Positions 32,921 to 44,673 of a stretch of 64,000 nucleotides of DNA are shown piece after piece (position 1 is the first letter of the stretch; every line of letters begins with the position of its first letter). The position numbers and the translations under genes were made by a program. Under the pieces are notes generated by a model. It searched no databases, was not told the DNA's origin, and worked only from the letters and a program-made list of their open reading frames with translations. The DNA comes from Calamus simplicifolius. Taxonomy: Eukaryota > Streptophyta > Magnoliopsida > Arecales > Arecaceae. The stretch spans positions 188,865-252,864 of the forward strand of contig UESW01004831.1 of the NCBI GenBank assembly GCA_900491605.1, in the 5' to 3' direction.

Positions 32921-35900
32921 ATGTCATCTTTGAAGTTTCAGATTGCACCATTTGATGGACAGAACAACTTCGGATTATAGAGAATAAAGATGAAGGCTTT
33001 ATTGAAGCGAGAGGGTTCTGTTAGGGCACTGGATAATAATTATACAGATGACATGACCACGGCTGAGATTGAAGAGATGGATGAGAAGGCACATAGTGCG
33101 ATCCAGTTGTCTCTAGAAGACAATGTTTTGCGAGAAGTCGCAGATGAGGAAACAGCGGCCGATCTTTGGAAGAAACTGGAAAGTCTCTACATGAAGAAAT
33201 CTTTAACATCGAGACTTTATTTGAAGCAGCGTCTTTATACCCTAAAGATGCGAGAAGGTACGCCTATTAAGGAACACTTGAATGAGTTTAATAAGATTAT
33301 TATGGATATGAAAAATCTAGATATTAAACTCGAGGATGAAGATCAAGCTTTGATCGTGTTATGCTCATTGCCTGCCTCATACGAAAATTTTGTGAACTCA
33401 ATGCTTTATGGACGTGAATCCATAACTCTAGAGGATGTTAAAGCATCCTTGAATTCTGCAGAATTGAGAACAAAATTGAATGGAAATACTAGTGGAGACA
33501 GGCAGATGGTTTATTCGTGAGAGGTAGGGCAAAGAAGAAGGATAAAGCTTTTAGAAAGAAATCTGTTGGTCGTTCAAAATCTAGGCCACCTGGAGATACG
33601 ACGACCATTGAGTGCTACTATTGTCACAAGAAAGGACATTACAAGTCAGATTGTCCTGTGCTCAAGAGAAAGGATAAGCAACGTAGTCACGTCAAGATGC
33701 GGCGAATGTTGCTGAGAAAGATGAGTCTAGTGTGTCAGACAGAGTTCTCACGACATGTTCTGTTGTTAGTCTTTCAAACGATGTTTGGATAATGGATACA
33801 GGAGCATCATATCACATGTGCCCAAATAGGGAATGGTTCACCACATATGAACCATTGAATGGTGAATCAGTTTTATGGGAAATGATGCAGTATGCAAAAT
33901 TGTGGGAATTGGTACTGTTCAGATTAAGTGCCATGACAAAGTTGTGAGAACCTTGACTGAAGTTAGGCACATACCAGACTTAAAGAGAAACCTTATTTCT
34001 TTGAGCTGTTTGGATTCCATTGGGTGTATGTACTCAGGTGGAGGTGGAGCTCTAAAAGTCACCAAAGGCAATCTAGTTGTGATGAGAGGAAACAAGGTGA
34101 ATCACTTGTATCATCTACAGGGTAGCACAGTTATGGGTTCTTCGATTGGCACAGCAAATTCTGTTTCTGCTGATGATAGAACAAAATTGTGGCATATGCG
34201 TTTGGGCCATATGAGTGAGCGTGGCATGACAGTTTTGAGTAAACGTGGTTTACTATGTGGTGAGCAGACAACCTCACTAGATTTCTGTGAGCACTGTGTT
34301 CTTGGCAAGCAGTGCAAGGTCAGTTTTAGTACAGGCACACATTCAACGAAGGGTACACTCGACTACATACATTCTGATTTATGGGGACCGGCACAGGTTC
34401 CATCTAAGGGTGGTGCTCTTTACTTTGTGACATTTATTGACGATTATTCCAGAAAAGTTTGGGTTTATTTTCTGAAAAGAAAAAGTGAAGTGTTTGAAAC
34501 CTTCAAGAAGTGGAAAGCCCTTGTTGAGAATCAGACAGGGAAGAAGATCAAACGTCTGAGGACCGATAACGGTCTTGAGTTCTGTGGTGGTGATTTTAAT
34601 GAATTCTGTGCAGATGCAGGTATCGTTCGACACCGTACAGTCAGGTACACTCCACAGCAAAATGGAGTGGCAGAAAGGATGAACAGAACTCTATTGGAGA
34701 GGGCAAGATGCATGCTCTCTAATGCTGGCATGGAAAAGGCTTTTTGGGCTGAAGCAGTTAACACGTCTTGCTATCTGGTTAATCGCTCTCCTTCAACAGC
34801 AATTGAATGCAAGACTCCTTTTGAGATGTGGTCAGGTAAGCCTTGTGATTATTCAAATCTAAAGGTTTTTGGATGCCCTGCTTACTATCATGTTAAGGAT
34901 GGTAAACTTGAACCTAGAGCAAAGAAGTGTATCTTTGTTGGTTATGCTGATGGCGTGAAGGGTTATCGTCTGTGGTGCATGGAACCTAATTCACCTAAAT
35001 TCATTATTAGTAGGGATGTTACTTTTAATGAAAAGTTTATGCTAGATCAAAGGAATGCTGTTGATGAGTCTGCAGGAAAACATGAGAGTGATACAAATGA
35101 GGTGGAGGTTCAGGTCGAGCTTCGAAAAAAGAGCTCTCAAAATGATTTGAGCGAGCAAATTGTTACTATTGATTCTAGTTCAGATGAGGAAGCTCTAGAT
35201 GAGGTGGAGCAGCCATACTCTATTGCTACTGGCAGAGAAAGGAGGGAGATTCGACCCCCTCAAAAATATGGGTTTTCTGATCTGGTGGCTTATGCCCTTA
35301 CGACAGCAGAAGATATGGGTATTCAGGAACCATCTACCTATACTGAAGCTGTTACTTGTTCGGAATCAGAAAAGTGGACTGTTGCTATGGCTGAAGAACT
35401 GGAATCACTTCACAAGAACCAGACTTGGGACTTGGTGCCATTGCCTAAAGAAAAAAGAGCCATTGGGTGTAAATGGGTCTTTAAGAAAAAGGAAGGTATT
35501 CCAGGAGTTGAAATTGGTAGATACAAGGCAAGACTTGTAGCTAAAGGTTACAATCAGAGGGAGGGAATTGATTATGATGAAGTGTTCTCTCCTGTTGTGA
35601 AACACACTTCTATTCGTGTGTTGCTGGCTATAGTTGCTCAATTTGACTTAGAGCTTGAGCAACTCGATGTGAAGACAGCCTTTTTGCATGGTGAGCTTGA
35701 GGAGACTATTTATATGGCCCAGCCTGAGGGCTATTATGTAGAAGGCAAGGAAGATCATGTATGTCGATTGAAGAAATCATTGTATGGTTTGAAGCAGTCT
35801 CCAAGACAGTGGTATAAAAGATTCGACAGTTTTATGATACGGAGCGGTTATCATAGGAGCAGCTATGATAGTTGCGTGTACTTCAGGAAGGTGTCAGATA

Positions 35901-36898
35901 AATCCTTTGTCTATCTCCTTTTATACGTGGATGACATGCTCATTGCTGCAAAGAACATGACAGATGTGTTGATCTTGAAGAAATGTCTCAGTAAGGAGTT
36001 TGAAATGAAAGATCTTGGTCCTGCCAAGAAGATCTTAGGAATGGAGATTCAGAGAGACAGAAAAGCAGGTAAGTTATATCTCTCACAGAGGAGATATATT
36101 GAGAAGGTACTTGAGAAGTTTGGGATGCAAAACTCTAAGCCTGTCAGTACACCTTTAGCATCACATTTTAGACTCTCAGCTATACATTCACCTCAGTCAG
36201 AGGTCGAGGAGGCTGCAATGTCTTCTGTCCCATACTCCAGTGCAGTTGGTAGCTTGATGTACGCTATGGTATGCACTCGTCCCGACATTGCGCAGGCAGT
36301 TAGTGTGGTTAGCAGATATATGGCACATCCTGGAAAGGTCCATTGGCAGGCAGTGAAATGGATACTTAGGTATCTTAGAGGCTCCACAAAATTGGGCCTA
36401 ATGTTTGATAGAAATAGTTCTAACTATACTTCTGTTGTGGGATTTGTGGATTCTGATTATGCTGGGGATATTGATAAGAGAAGATCTTTGACTGGCTATC
36501 TTTTCACATTATCTGGCTCGGCTATAAGTTGGAGATCAACTTTACAGTCGACAGTTGCTTTGTCTACAACAGAGGCAGAGTATATGGCAGCAGCAGAAGC
36601 AGTAAAAGAAGCTATTTGGTTACGAAATCTTGTTCAAGAACTTGGGCTCAAGCAGGAAGACAATTCAGTTGTCTTTTGTGACAATCAGAGTGCTATTTGC
36701 TTGATTAAAAATCAAGCATATCATGAGAGGACTAAGCACATTGATATCAAGTATCATTTTATTCGAGAGGCATTTACTGAGAGAAATATTACAGTAAAGA
36801 AAGTTGATACTGCTGACAATCCTGCTGATATGCTGACCAAGATAGTTCCCGCCAACAAGTTTAAGCATTGCTTGGACTTGATTGGCATGCTTGTTTGA
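32921..36898 (+). pseudogene. Copia-2 gag-pol polyprotein, nearly intact pol
   Basis: Gag begins MSSLKFQIAPFDGQNNFG at 32921 and meets a TAG where the family has Trp (LWRIKMKALL). The CCHC knuckle is CYYCHKKGHYKSDC (near 33615). Frameshifts lie near 33515, 33690 and 33880. From 33875 to 36898 a single frame of 1007 codons covers the end of protease (WIMDTGASYHMCP lies just upstream), integrase (GALYFVTFIDDYSRKVWVYF, DNGLEF), RT (LDVKTAFLHGELEE, active site YVDDM near 35923) and RNase H (ALSTTEAEYMAAAEAV, FCDNQSAICL), ending DLIGMLV. The main block to function is the gag stop and gag/protease shifts. Confidence 0.95.
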
Positions 36899-37080
36899 GG
36901 TTTGCTCCTTCTGGGGCTTGGTGGCGAGGTGAATGAAAGTTCTATTTTTGTTTCTCCTGAAGTGGATATGTTTTTCGTTGCATCCCTTGTTTCCTACACC
37001 GAGTTAGCTCACGTAGGCTTAGGGATGCTGGAGAATATGTTCGACTTCTAGTTTGTTAAATTCAAGCCAAGGTGGAGATT

Positions 37081-37396
37081 TGTTAAATATGTCTTGAATT
37101 TTATATATTGGGCCCAATTTTTTGACCCGACCCGATATTCTTGTTGGGCCCGGACCAAACCGGCCCGCTAGGGTTTATTTTATGGAAGTATTTTTTTGGG
37201 GCGTATATATAGATATACGTGTGAAAACTTCTGTAAGGGTTTTGTAAGGGTTTTGAGGATCTTTTCCTCTTTTGATAATGGAACTTTGTTTGCCTTGCCC
37301 GTGGATGTAGGTCACCATGATCGAACCACGTAAATTCTTGGTGTTCCTTTGTTTGTTTATTGCTGTGATTTGTTTTTGAATCTGATTTTTGCAACA
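37081..37396 (+). repeat. 3' LTR of Copia-2 (316 bp)
   Basis: TG at 37081, CA at 37395-37396, preceded by the purine-rich AAGGTGGAGATT. Confidence 0.93.
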
Positions 37397-37401
37397 ATAT
37401 A

Positions 37402-38212
37402 TATATGATATATATGATATGAGGTGATTGACAGCAAATGACACCTAATAAGAAGGCCTCCATATAATCAAGAGTTCTTTTGATTGATCAAACTCTCAGA
37501 GGTCATGCACGAATGCAATAATATCACAATGACAAACAAAGATGATCATAATGCATTATAATATAATCAAAGATCATGTCCATGCTTCTAGTATATATGC
37601 AAGTGCCAAAAGAAAGACGTGGAACAAAAAGAAACACATGATATTGTTTTATCTTTTGAGAACATTGAACCATATTAATTGATATAAGACCCTATGGTTT
37701 GTCCATCTCGACATGTCAGAATTCAGACAGGAGTATAAAAATATGAGAAAACCTCAGCAAACCCCACATTAAAAAAGAAAAAAAGGTCCATTAATTCTAG
37801 GCCTCCTCACATCGATCACATAAACTGGCCGGGTGCCCCTTCATGTGGCTCTAACATGGTAATCTTAGGTCTTGGCAAAATAATAATAATAATTAAACAC
37901 ATGATAATGGTCCTTAATTAGAGCGGTACGTACTTTATTCCACACGCTGTCTTTTTATAACACCCAATCCGAAACCATTTGGCTGATGGTTTTTTTTGGC
38001 TGAAGCGAATAGGCGAGAAGGGTGGAAAGAGAAAGATTGAGTAGTATTATAAAGGGAAAATAAAACTCACGGGGATTCCAAAGAGTCGGCCGCTTGGAGA
38101 AGTGGATGGTCCCAACTCCCAACCAGGCCCCTAGCTAGCGGTATATTATCTTAGCCTATATATTTAATTATCTCTTAATATTCATCAAATTAAAACAATG
38201 CCACCACTCCAT
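37402..38212. other. Spacer; no gene seen
   Basis: AT-rich DNA without recognisable coding sequence or element ends. Confidence 0.4.
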
Positions 38213-38220
38213 GTAACTGC

Positions 38221-39304
38221 TAGGGGTGCAACTTGGGCCGGGTTCAATTCGAACCCGGCCCGCAGAACCCGATTTGCAGCAGTACTCAAACTCTAATTTG
38301 CTTAACCCGAACCCGAAGGATCCGGGTTGAACTCGGACCGATTTACAACTTGGGCCGGATTAGGGTTGCAGTCAACCCGAACCCGAGAAAATCCGAACCC
38401 GCAAAGCCACAAGCAAGAGGCCCACTGGTGTTGTGGAAGTGATGATTTAGCCTTATTTGTTAGGTTTAAAGTATGTAAAGCTGACAATAGTTTTATAGAA
38501 GTGATGATTCTTGGTATGAACATTCCATCAAAATCTTCATTACCTTTTAAAATGAGCAATATACCTTTAACCATTGCATTTTATCATGTAATATTGGTGG
38601 GCCAAACTAGTATCTTTATTTTTTTAAATTATCTTCTTTGAGACATTTATAACTTCTAATATAAAGTTTGCCAAAATTTTATGAAAGCATATGAGAAGAG
38701 GTGATGAGCAGAAAACTAAAACATCTAGAAAAAGGATGATGAGTAAAAAATCAGAGAGCTTTAGATGTCGAATGCAGTCTCACTACTTAGAAAAGATCTC
38801 TCATACCAGACTTATGTAGTTTTCTAACTAGCTCTTTATATCGTCTCAATATTTTCTACTTCCGAAGGATAAAGGTGACTTCATCAATGCATATGGTGGC
38901 TATTAAAATGTTATGCAACATTTGAATTACTTTGAATATGTTTTGGTTTAAGAATGTACTTTTTTTTATTTAGTCTTATGTAAAATATGTATATTTTTAG
39001 ACATATAATTTGAAATGTGAAGCTTGTTTGTTTCAAACTTCAGCTTGTTTGTACAATATAAAGCTTATTTGTTTCAAACTTTAGCTTATTTATGCAATGT
39101 TAATCTTGTTTGTTTCAGATTGTCATATTTTTTTTTCTATCAACCCGAATTTCAACCCGAAACTCAATCCGAACCCGATTTTTAAAATAGGGTTAGGGTT
39201 GAGGTTTTACAAATAGGGTTAGGGTTAGGGTTAACATTTTATAAATAGGGTTAGGATTAGGGTTGAGGAAAATTCAAGTTTCATAGGCCTGAGTTGCACC
39301 CCTA
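38221..39304. mobile_element. hAT-type non-autonomous element, 1084 bp
   Basis: Ends TAGGGGTGCAACTTGGGCC and, reversed, TAGGGGTGCAACTCAGGCC form a 13-bp perfect inverted repeat with further partial match. Flanks are GTAACTGC at 38213-38220 and 39305-39312, a perfect 8-bp duplication, diagnostic of hAT. Just inside the left end is a hairpin, GGGCCGGGTTC/GAACCCGGCCC with a 5-base loop. The right part repeats the motif AACCCGAA or, reversed, GGGTTAGGGTT. No transposase is present. Confidence 0.92.
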
Positions 39305-39312
39305 GTAACTGC

Positions 39313-40544
39313 TGGTTTTCAGCTCTCCGAGGTCCAAAACATGGGCACGATTTTATATTGTTTAATATATGCCAAGTTAACACGTACGTCTATCAAACAC
39401 TCAGCTTATAGGCAACTGCAACGATAACGATAATAATGATAATAAATAATAATAAAATTTTAATACTAAAGTAGTTAAAATCAGCTATGTAATTTTTTTC
39501 ATTCAATTTATTTGATTTTAAGGTATGTTTTTTATAAAACATAAAGGTTTTAAATTTTTTTTTTTACCATGCTCTTTCATGTAATTTTTTATTCATCTTT
39601 ATCTCTTTTTTTAAAAAAAATTTATGCATATCAAATTATTCTTTTACATTACAAATATTTTATATTGGTCACAGATAACATCAATCATCTTTCATGGCTT
39701 CCCTAGTTGTTAACCTAGAATGATACTTGCAATCTCCATGCACACCCTACTGAAAACGTTAATGTTAATTTGTTCCCCTATCCAGCTTTTGAATATTGTT
39801 TGCTTGAGCTACCTAAACACGTAACATATATACTTTTATAAGACCCAAACAAGCTGAGACCGTGGATGCATCACCATATATAATGGAAATTTTTCTAACA
39901 ATTCCAAAAGGTGATCCTGTTGACTTCTTCGGCTCACAGGGTTCCTGCCTAATTTTTTGCAGTGCGGTGTATAGCTTTGTGGCGTACTCTCCTAAGATTT
40001 GCTCTTTGCGTGTCACCTTTCTATTGCGTTCTTTGACAAAAGAATCGTTTGATTTCAAGGGCGTCAACGAATTTTGAAGCAGCAATGCAGCTTATTATAT
40101 ATATATAGGACAAAATGTTCGTCCATTTGGAGTAATCACAGGTGCTAAAGCTCAGCTCAGCTCAACTCAACTCATCTAAGCCTTTTTCCCAACTACACAG
40201 ATGTTAAGCTGCAACATATAATAATAACAAATTAAAGATATTATTAAAAATATGACACCTGTACGTCTACCTTGTTCCACGATCCAAAACCTAACTATGA
40301 TTTCAATGATTTAGTATGCTTTGGATTAATGTTCAATATTAATAAGACATGATCGGAGACATTTGAAGGCCCCAAAGGAGATGTTAGCAAGCAACTTTAA
40401 TTGCAACCCTCATTGTGTATTTTAATAAATCTTCTACCAGAGATAATTACAACTATTTTTGACCATCAAGTTAACATCTGACCCACAATCCTAAATTTTC
40501 TTAGTTTTCAATCCCTCTTAATTATGTTTAGTAGTAAGATAATT
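39313..40544. other. Spacer; no gene seen
   Basis: AT-rich DNA. The minus-strand frame at 39813-40085 (LLQNSLTPLKSNDSF...) has no recognised domain and is not accepted as a gene. Confidence 0.4.
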
Positions 40545-41040
40545 ATATTTGGTGGAAAGATAACGATGCGTAAAAGGATCAAAAGTTATATGGCAAGTTC
40601 ATGGACTAATCGATAAAGTCTGATAAAGAGAATCAGACATCAAGTTGCCCTAAATTATGCTTACAATTATAATGATCAGATGTAATGACGTACAGAAGGA
40701 TCGATAAAAGGTTATACGGCGAGTTCATACAAACTAATCAGTAAAGTTTAGTAAAGAATCAGATGTTAGGTTACCCTAAATTATGCATCCAATTATAATA
40801 ATTAGATATAATGATGTACAAAAGGACCAAAGGTTACGTGGTAAGTTCATATAGACTAATCGATAAAGTCTAGTATATAACCAGACAGTCAAGTTGCTTT
40901 AAACTATATATACAATTAATTATAATGATTAGATATATAATGATGCACTGAAGGATCCAATTCATGTGGACTACTCATTAAAGTCTGATGAAGAACTAGA
41001 CTTCAAGTTGCCCTAAATTATGCATACAATTATAATGATT
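40545..41040. repeat. Tandem array, ~125-bp unit, four diverged copies
   Basis: Each copy contains GTTCATRNACTAATCRRTAAAG-like sequence, GTTGCCCTAAATTATGC and AATTATAATGATTAGAT, with AATGATTAGA-type points at 40671, 40797, 40924 and 41034. The last unit is shorter (about 110 bases). No element ends are visible. Confidence 0.8.
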
Positions 41041-42689
41041 AAATTAGGTGTGAGAGAGAACCTTGTTTAGCATAGTAAGTGATCAATGCAGTTTGAACAA
41101 CCTTAATTCCTGCAATTAATGAATGCAACTTCCTTGCTAACTTACCAAGCCAAGCTAACCGAGGCTTTTGAGATCATAACAAGGATGGCCACCTTAAACA
41201 ATAAGAGCATGCAAATGGTAGAGAGACCTTTGCAAGAAAAGCAATGCTTAAGCTTAATTTTCTTTTGTGCTTGCTTAGATCATCTACTTCTTTTATTGAA
41301 GCGTGGATGTGGTAAGCAACAAATTAAGGTGCATGGAGATTAAAGTTTTAGACCACACAGTAGCTAGCCATCAAATGTTAGTCCTTGAAATTGGTTTGGG
41401 GTCTTCTGGACCCTTGAAAGTGGAGACTGCCTCGGCGCGATTCCTTTACAAACTCAAACGATTTGGAGGAATTAGGTTATCTATCTCTATATATATATAT
41501 AAGTTTGATGTGTAGACGCCAAGAAACCCTTTAAAAAGGAGTTTTTTAAGCGATGGAATAAGATCGACCGGATTGCGCGGAAATCTTATCGTTTTGACTA
41601 GAAACAAAGCGAGCCAGCTTTGATGCAATGCTTGCATGAAACCTTTGGCATCTAGTGAAGTCCAAAAAGACAAGATCTACAAAAATCTAGATCATATTAA
41701 AATATTTTACTGAGACCAAAAGGAAGGAAACCTACTAAATACAACTAAACTTAACTCATCGAAGCCTTTTTTTTTTTTTTTTTTTTTTTAACTACGTCAT
41801 GAGACTCGCTATATGAATCTATTTTCTTCATTTTATTCTATTCAAAATTATGATCCTAATAAATATAAAAAAATAATATTAAATCTTATTCCTAGCTATA
41901 TGCTTTCAAGATTATAAATTTTTTTTATTTTTTTTATTTTTAAAACTTCGATAGATATTCTCTCTTTTCTTATGCTTCTACTTTTAGATGAAGTTTCCCT
42001 TCCATGATCATCAACCATCTAAGCCAAGACAAGGCAAGTGAATTTGATGAAAACGAGAAAATGGATCAGCTAGGAGCAGTGACAAATAAATCAGAACAAC
42101 AACAACAACAACAACACATTCATGCATGGTGATTTATTTGCAGGTCTTTCTGGCTAGTACGTAGAAATTTCCAGATGAATCTTCATAATATTTGTTTTGC
42201 AATTGCTGGGGTCAAATATAAGAGTTAAAAGGAATATGCTCTAAGAATATTGACTTTAAATAGTTTCTTTGTCCAGAGCTTTGTGTCACTGCTCCTTCAG
42301 TATAAAATCCGGACTCAAATCCTTAAAAGAAGGATCGTAATCACGCCTTTTTACCAACAGGAAAAAAAAAGGAGGGGAATGGAATGGAATGAAATGGACC
42401 CACCCAAATAAAAATAGTGATCATAGTTACATAATGGTCCCTTTTAACTTTCTTCGAGGATCACAAATGTAAAGTACTATTTACCAACATCTTCTTCTCG
42501 TTCATAATCGTAGCATTCCTTGCATTAAATTAGATCACATGAACCTGAACAAAATTCTCTCCTATCCTCTACATAGAGCTTCACCTATCTGATACTATAT
42601 ATCTTTTCCCAGTCCTCATGCATCAATAGCCCTACTTTTTATCTTGTGGTATCTCCCTTGCATGTGCCTCTTGTACACCCTAGCGTGAT
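41041..42689. other. Spacer; simple repeats only
   Basis: AT-rich, with a T run at about 41767-41789 and a (CAA)n run at about 42095-42116. No gene recognised. Confidence 0.4.
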
Positions 42690-43001
42690 ACCTTCTCCCT
42701 CCCTAGCCTTTTTCTTTGGCTGTGGCGATTCTTAGGCGATTTCCGAGGCGATTCTTAGGCGATTTCCGAGTCTTCTTCCGTGTAGCTGCGGTGCTTGGAA
42801 GCTGATAGCTGTGGCGTAATTGGGAGCATAGCTGTGGCACCTCTGTCATTCTGTGGGAGCTTCTACATGGTTTTTGACGCGCCCGATTTTAAAGCAGCCT
42901 TCGTGAAGTTCTTAACTGCTTTTAGATTAGTGTTGCCGGCGTTCCCTTGCAACGATCTCCGGTGATCGGCGCTTCTCCCGGTCATCTGATCCGGTGGGAA
43001 G

Positions 43002-44673
43002 ATGGTTGGCTCTGATTCCTCGGTTCCTCCGAAGCCGGATGCTGGAATGGAAGGTCGGAAGGCGTGGAGTAGGGCTCAGCCGTCGGCTTTCGTGTGGGTA
43101 TCTTCGTCTCCCTCTCCGGCGGAGGTGGCGGAGCTGGAGAAGCTTTTTCCTGAAGTTGTCCAAGTTCCCAATGCGGCGTTGGAGGCGGGGACTGCTGAAT
43201 GGAATAATTCTGCTATTGTTGCTCGGAGTTTTCAGCGTTGGATCCCTCCGGAAGCAGTGATCCGTGAGTTCCGGCGTGCAGGCATTCCGGGGGATATTGA
43301 GGCTGTTAGCTTGGCATTCAGGTGTTCTATATTCAAATTCTCTGATGCAAATGGTAAGAAAATGGCTTTGGAGAGGCCTTGGGTCGTTAATGGACAGCCC
43401 TTAGCCACGGAGCCGTGGTCACCTGAATTCTTCCCCTCGTCGGAAGCTGTGGCTAAGGCTCTTCTGTGGATTCGTCTCCCGAGTCTTCCTCTGGAGTTTT
43501 GGTCTGAGGAGATCTTGTCGTCCATCTTGGCTCCGGCTGGTACTCTTGTTAGTTTGGATTCTCAGACGAAACAGAGGAACAGGGGAGCTTTTGCCAGGGC
43601 CTGTGTTCGAGTTGATTTGAGCCGGGCTCTTCGTCCTGGAGTTCGAGTAAGAGGCTCTCGTTCTCCTTTCTGGCAACCTTTCCAGTATGAGCACCTTGAG
43701 GGGTTGTGTCCCAGGTGCGGATCTCTCCATCTGAATGGGGATTGTGCAGCTCTGGCGGAGAAGGAAGCTTCGGAGGGGAGTCTGCTCTTTGGTCCGTGGA
43801 TGTCAGCTGTGAGGCAACGCCGTTCGTCTCCTTCTCCCGGTGAGGATCTTCGGAGGAAGGGCCAGGGGGTTCAGTCGGAGGCCAGGGTCCCTGTATCGGT
43901 GGACGGATGGGTCGCGCCTTCTAAGATTGCTCGCCGGAGATCGTCGCTGCACCCTGCTGCTGCGGTCCCTCCGTCCTCTTCGTCGATTGATTCTGGTGAG
44001 CTGGAGGTAGGGGGTGGCAAGGAGGTTCAGCGTGCCAATACGGCACGCTCGACTGTGAATTTGATTCACAGTCTCGACACTGTAGCACAGAGGGGCTTTT
44101 CTTCTGATTGTCTGAATCTTAGGTCTTCTGGTTTGATTCAGGAGAACCCTTTTGCTGTGTTGGGTTCGGATAGATGGGCTGGGCGCACCCTGTTCCTAAG
44201 ATGCCCGCCCGGGTCCATCCAAGAGGGCTAGGCCCTTGCAATATGAAAATCATAGTAATATTACAACAAAGGGGAAAAAAGTTACTAAAGAGCAAAAAAA
44301 AGGCAAAAAGGTCGTTGTTGGGTCAAATAAAGCACAAGTATCTTTTTCTTGTCCAGCCTCCTCTGTTGCAGAGCTGGAGTCTATTGCTATGGGTAGTAAG
44401 GGTGGAGAGACTCCACAGAGCTTGTCAGCAACTGAGAAGGTGGATCAGTCTGAAAGATGTAATCATGAAGGAATGGTCTCTACTCTAAAGGAAGTTATTA
44501 CAGTTCATGGTCAGGGGATGCAGATTAGTCCTTCATCGACTGTGGTGGAGGAGTCTGTAGCTGGGATGGAGTTTTCTCTCCAGGAGAAAAGAACAGTGTC
44601 AGATGTTTGTATTCCAGACACTGTGATGGGTGAGGATGGGTCGGGGGTCACCCCCTCTCAAACTTCATCATGA
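43002..44673 (+). pseudogene. LINE ORF1 (nucleic-acid-binding protein), two frameshifts
   Basis: Starts MVGSDSSVPPKPDAGMEG. It has the DUF4283-like region (FKFSDANGKKMALERPWVVN, LLWIRLPSLPLEFWSEE) and a CCHC-type knuckle, CPRCGSLHLNGDC, near 43706-43745. The frame is open to 44231, but comparison with the minus-strand copy shows frame changes near 44172 and 44205; the third segment continues from GPSKRARPLQYEN through to the stop at 44671-44673. The protein would bind the element RNA. A likely chaperone role is inferred from L1 ORF1 proteins. Confidence 0.8.

Larger units (their letters stand above)
31572..37396 (+). mobile_element. Copia-2: complete Ty1/Copia element, Tork-like, 5825 bp
   Basis: LTRs start TGTTAAATATGTCTTGAATT and end GCAACA. 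Flanks are ATATA on both sides (31567-31571 and 37397-37401); this is low-complexity DNA, so the duplication is weaker evidence than in Copia-1. The LTRs differ by about 8 substitutions in 316 bases plus indels, all transitions by my reading. It is distinct from Copia-1 in LTR, leader and protein sequence. Confidence 0.94.

Noticed and set aside
39186..39270. Interstitial telomere repeat
   Set aside because: Only two or three TTAGGG-type units at a time, inside a hAT element rich in its own GGGTT/AACCC motifs; better explained as part of the element.
39813..40085. 90-codon minus-strand frame
   Set aside because: No recognised domain, no splice or promoter context; left as spacer.
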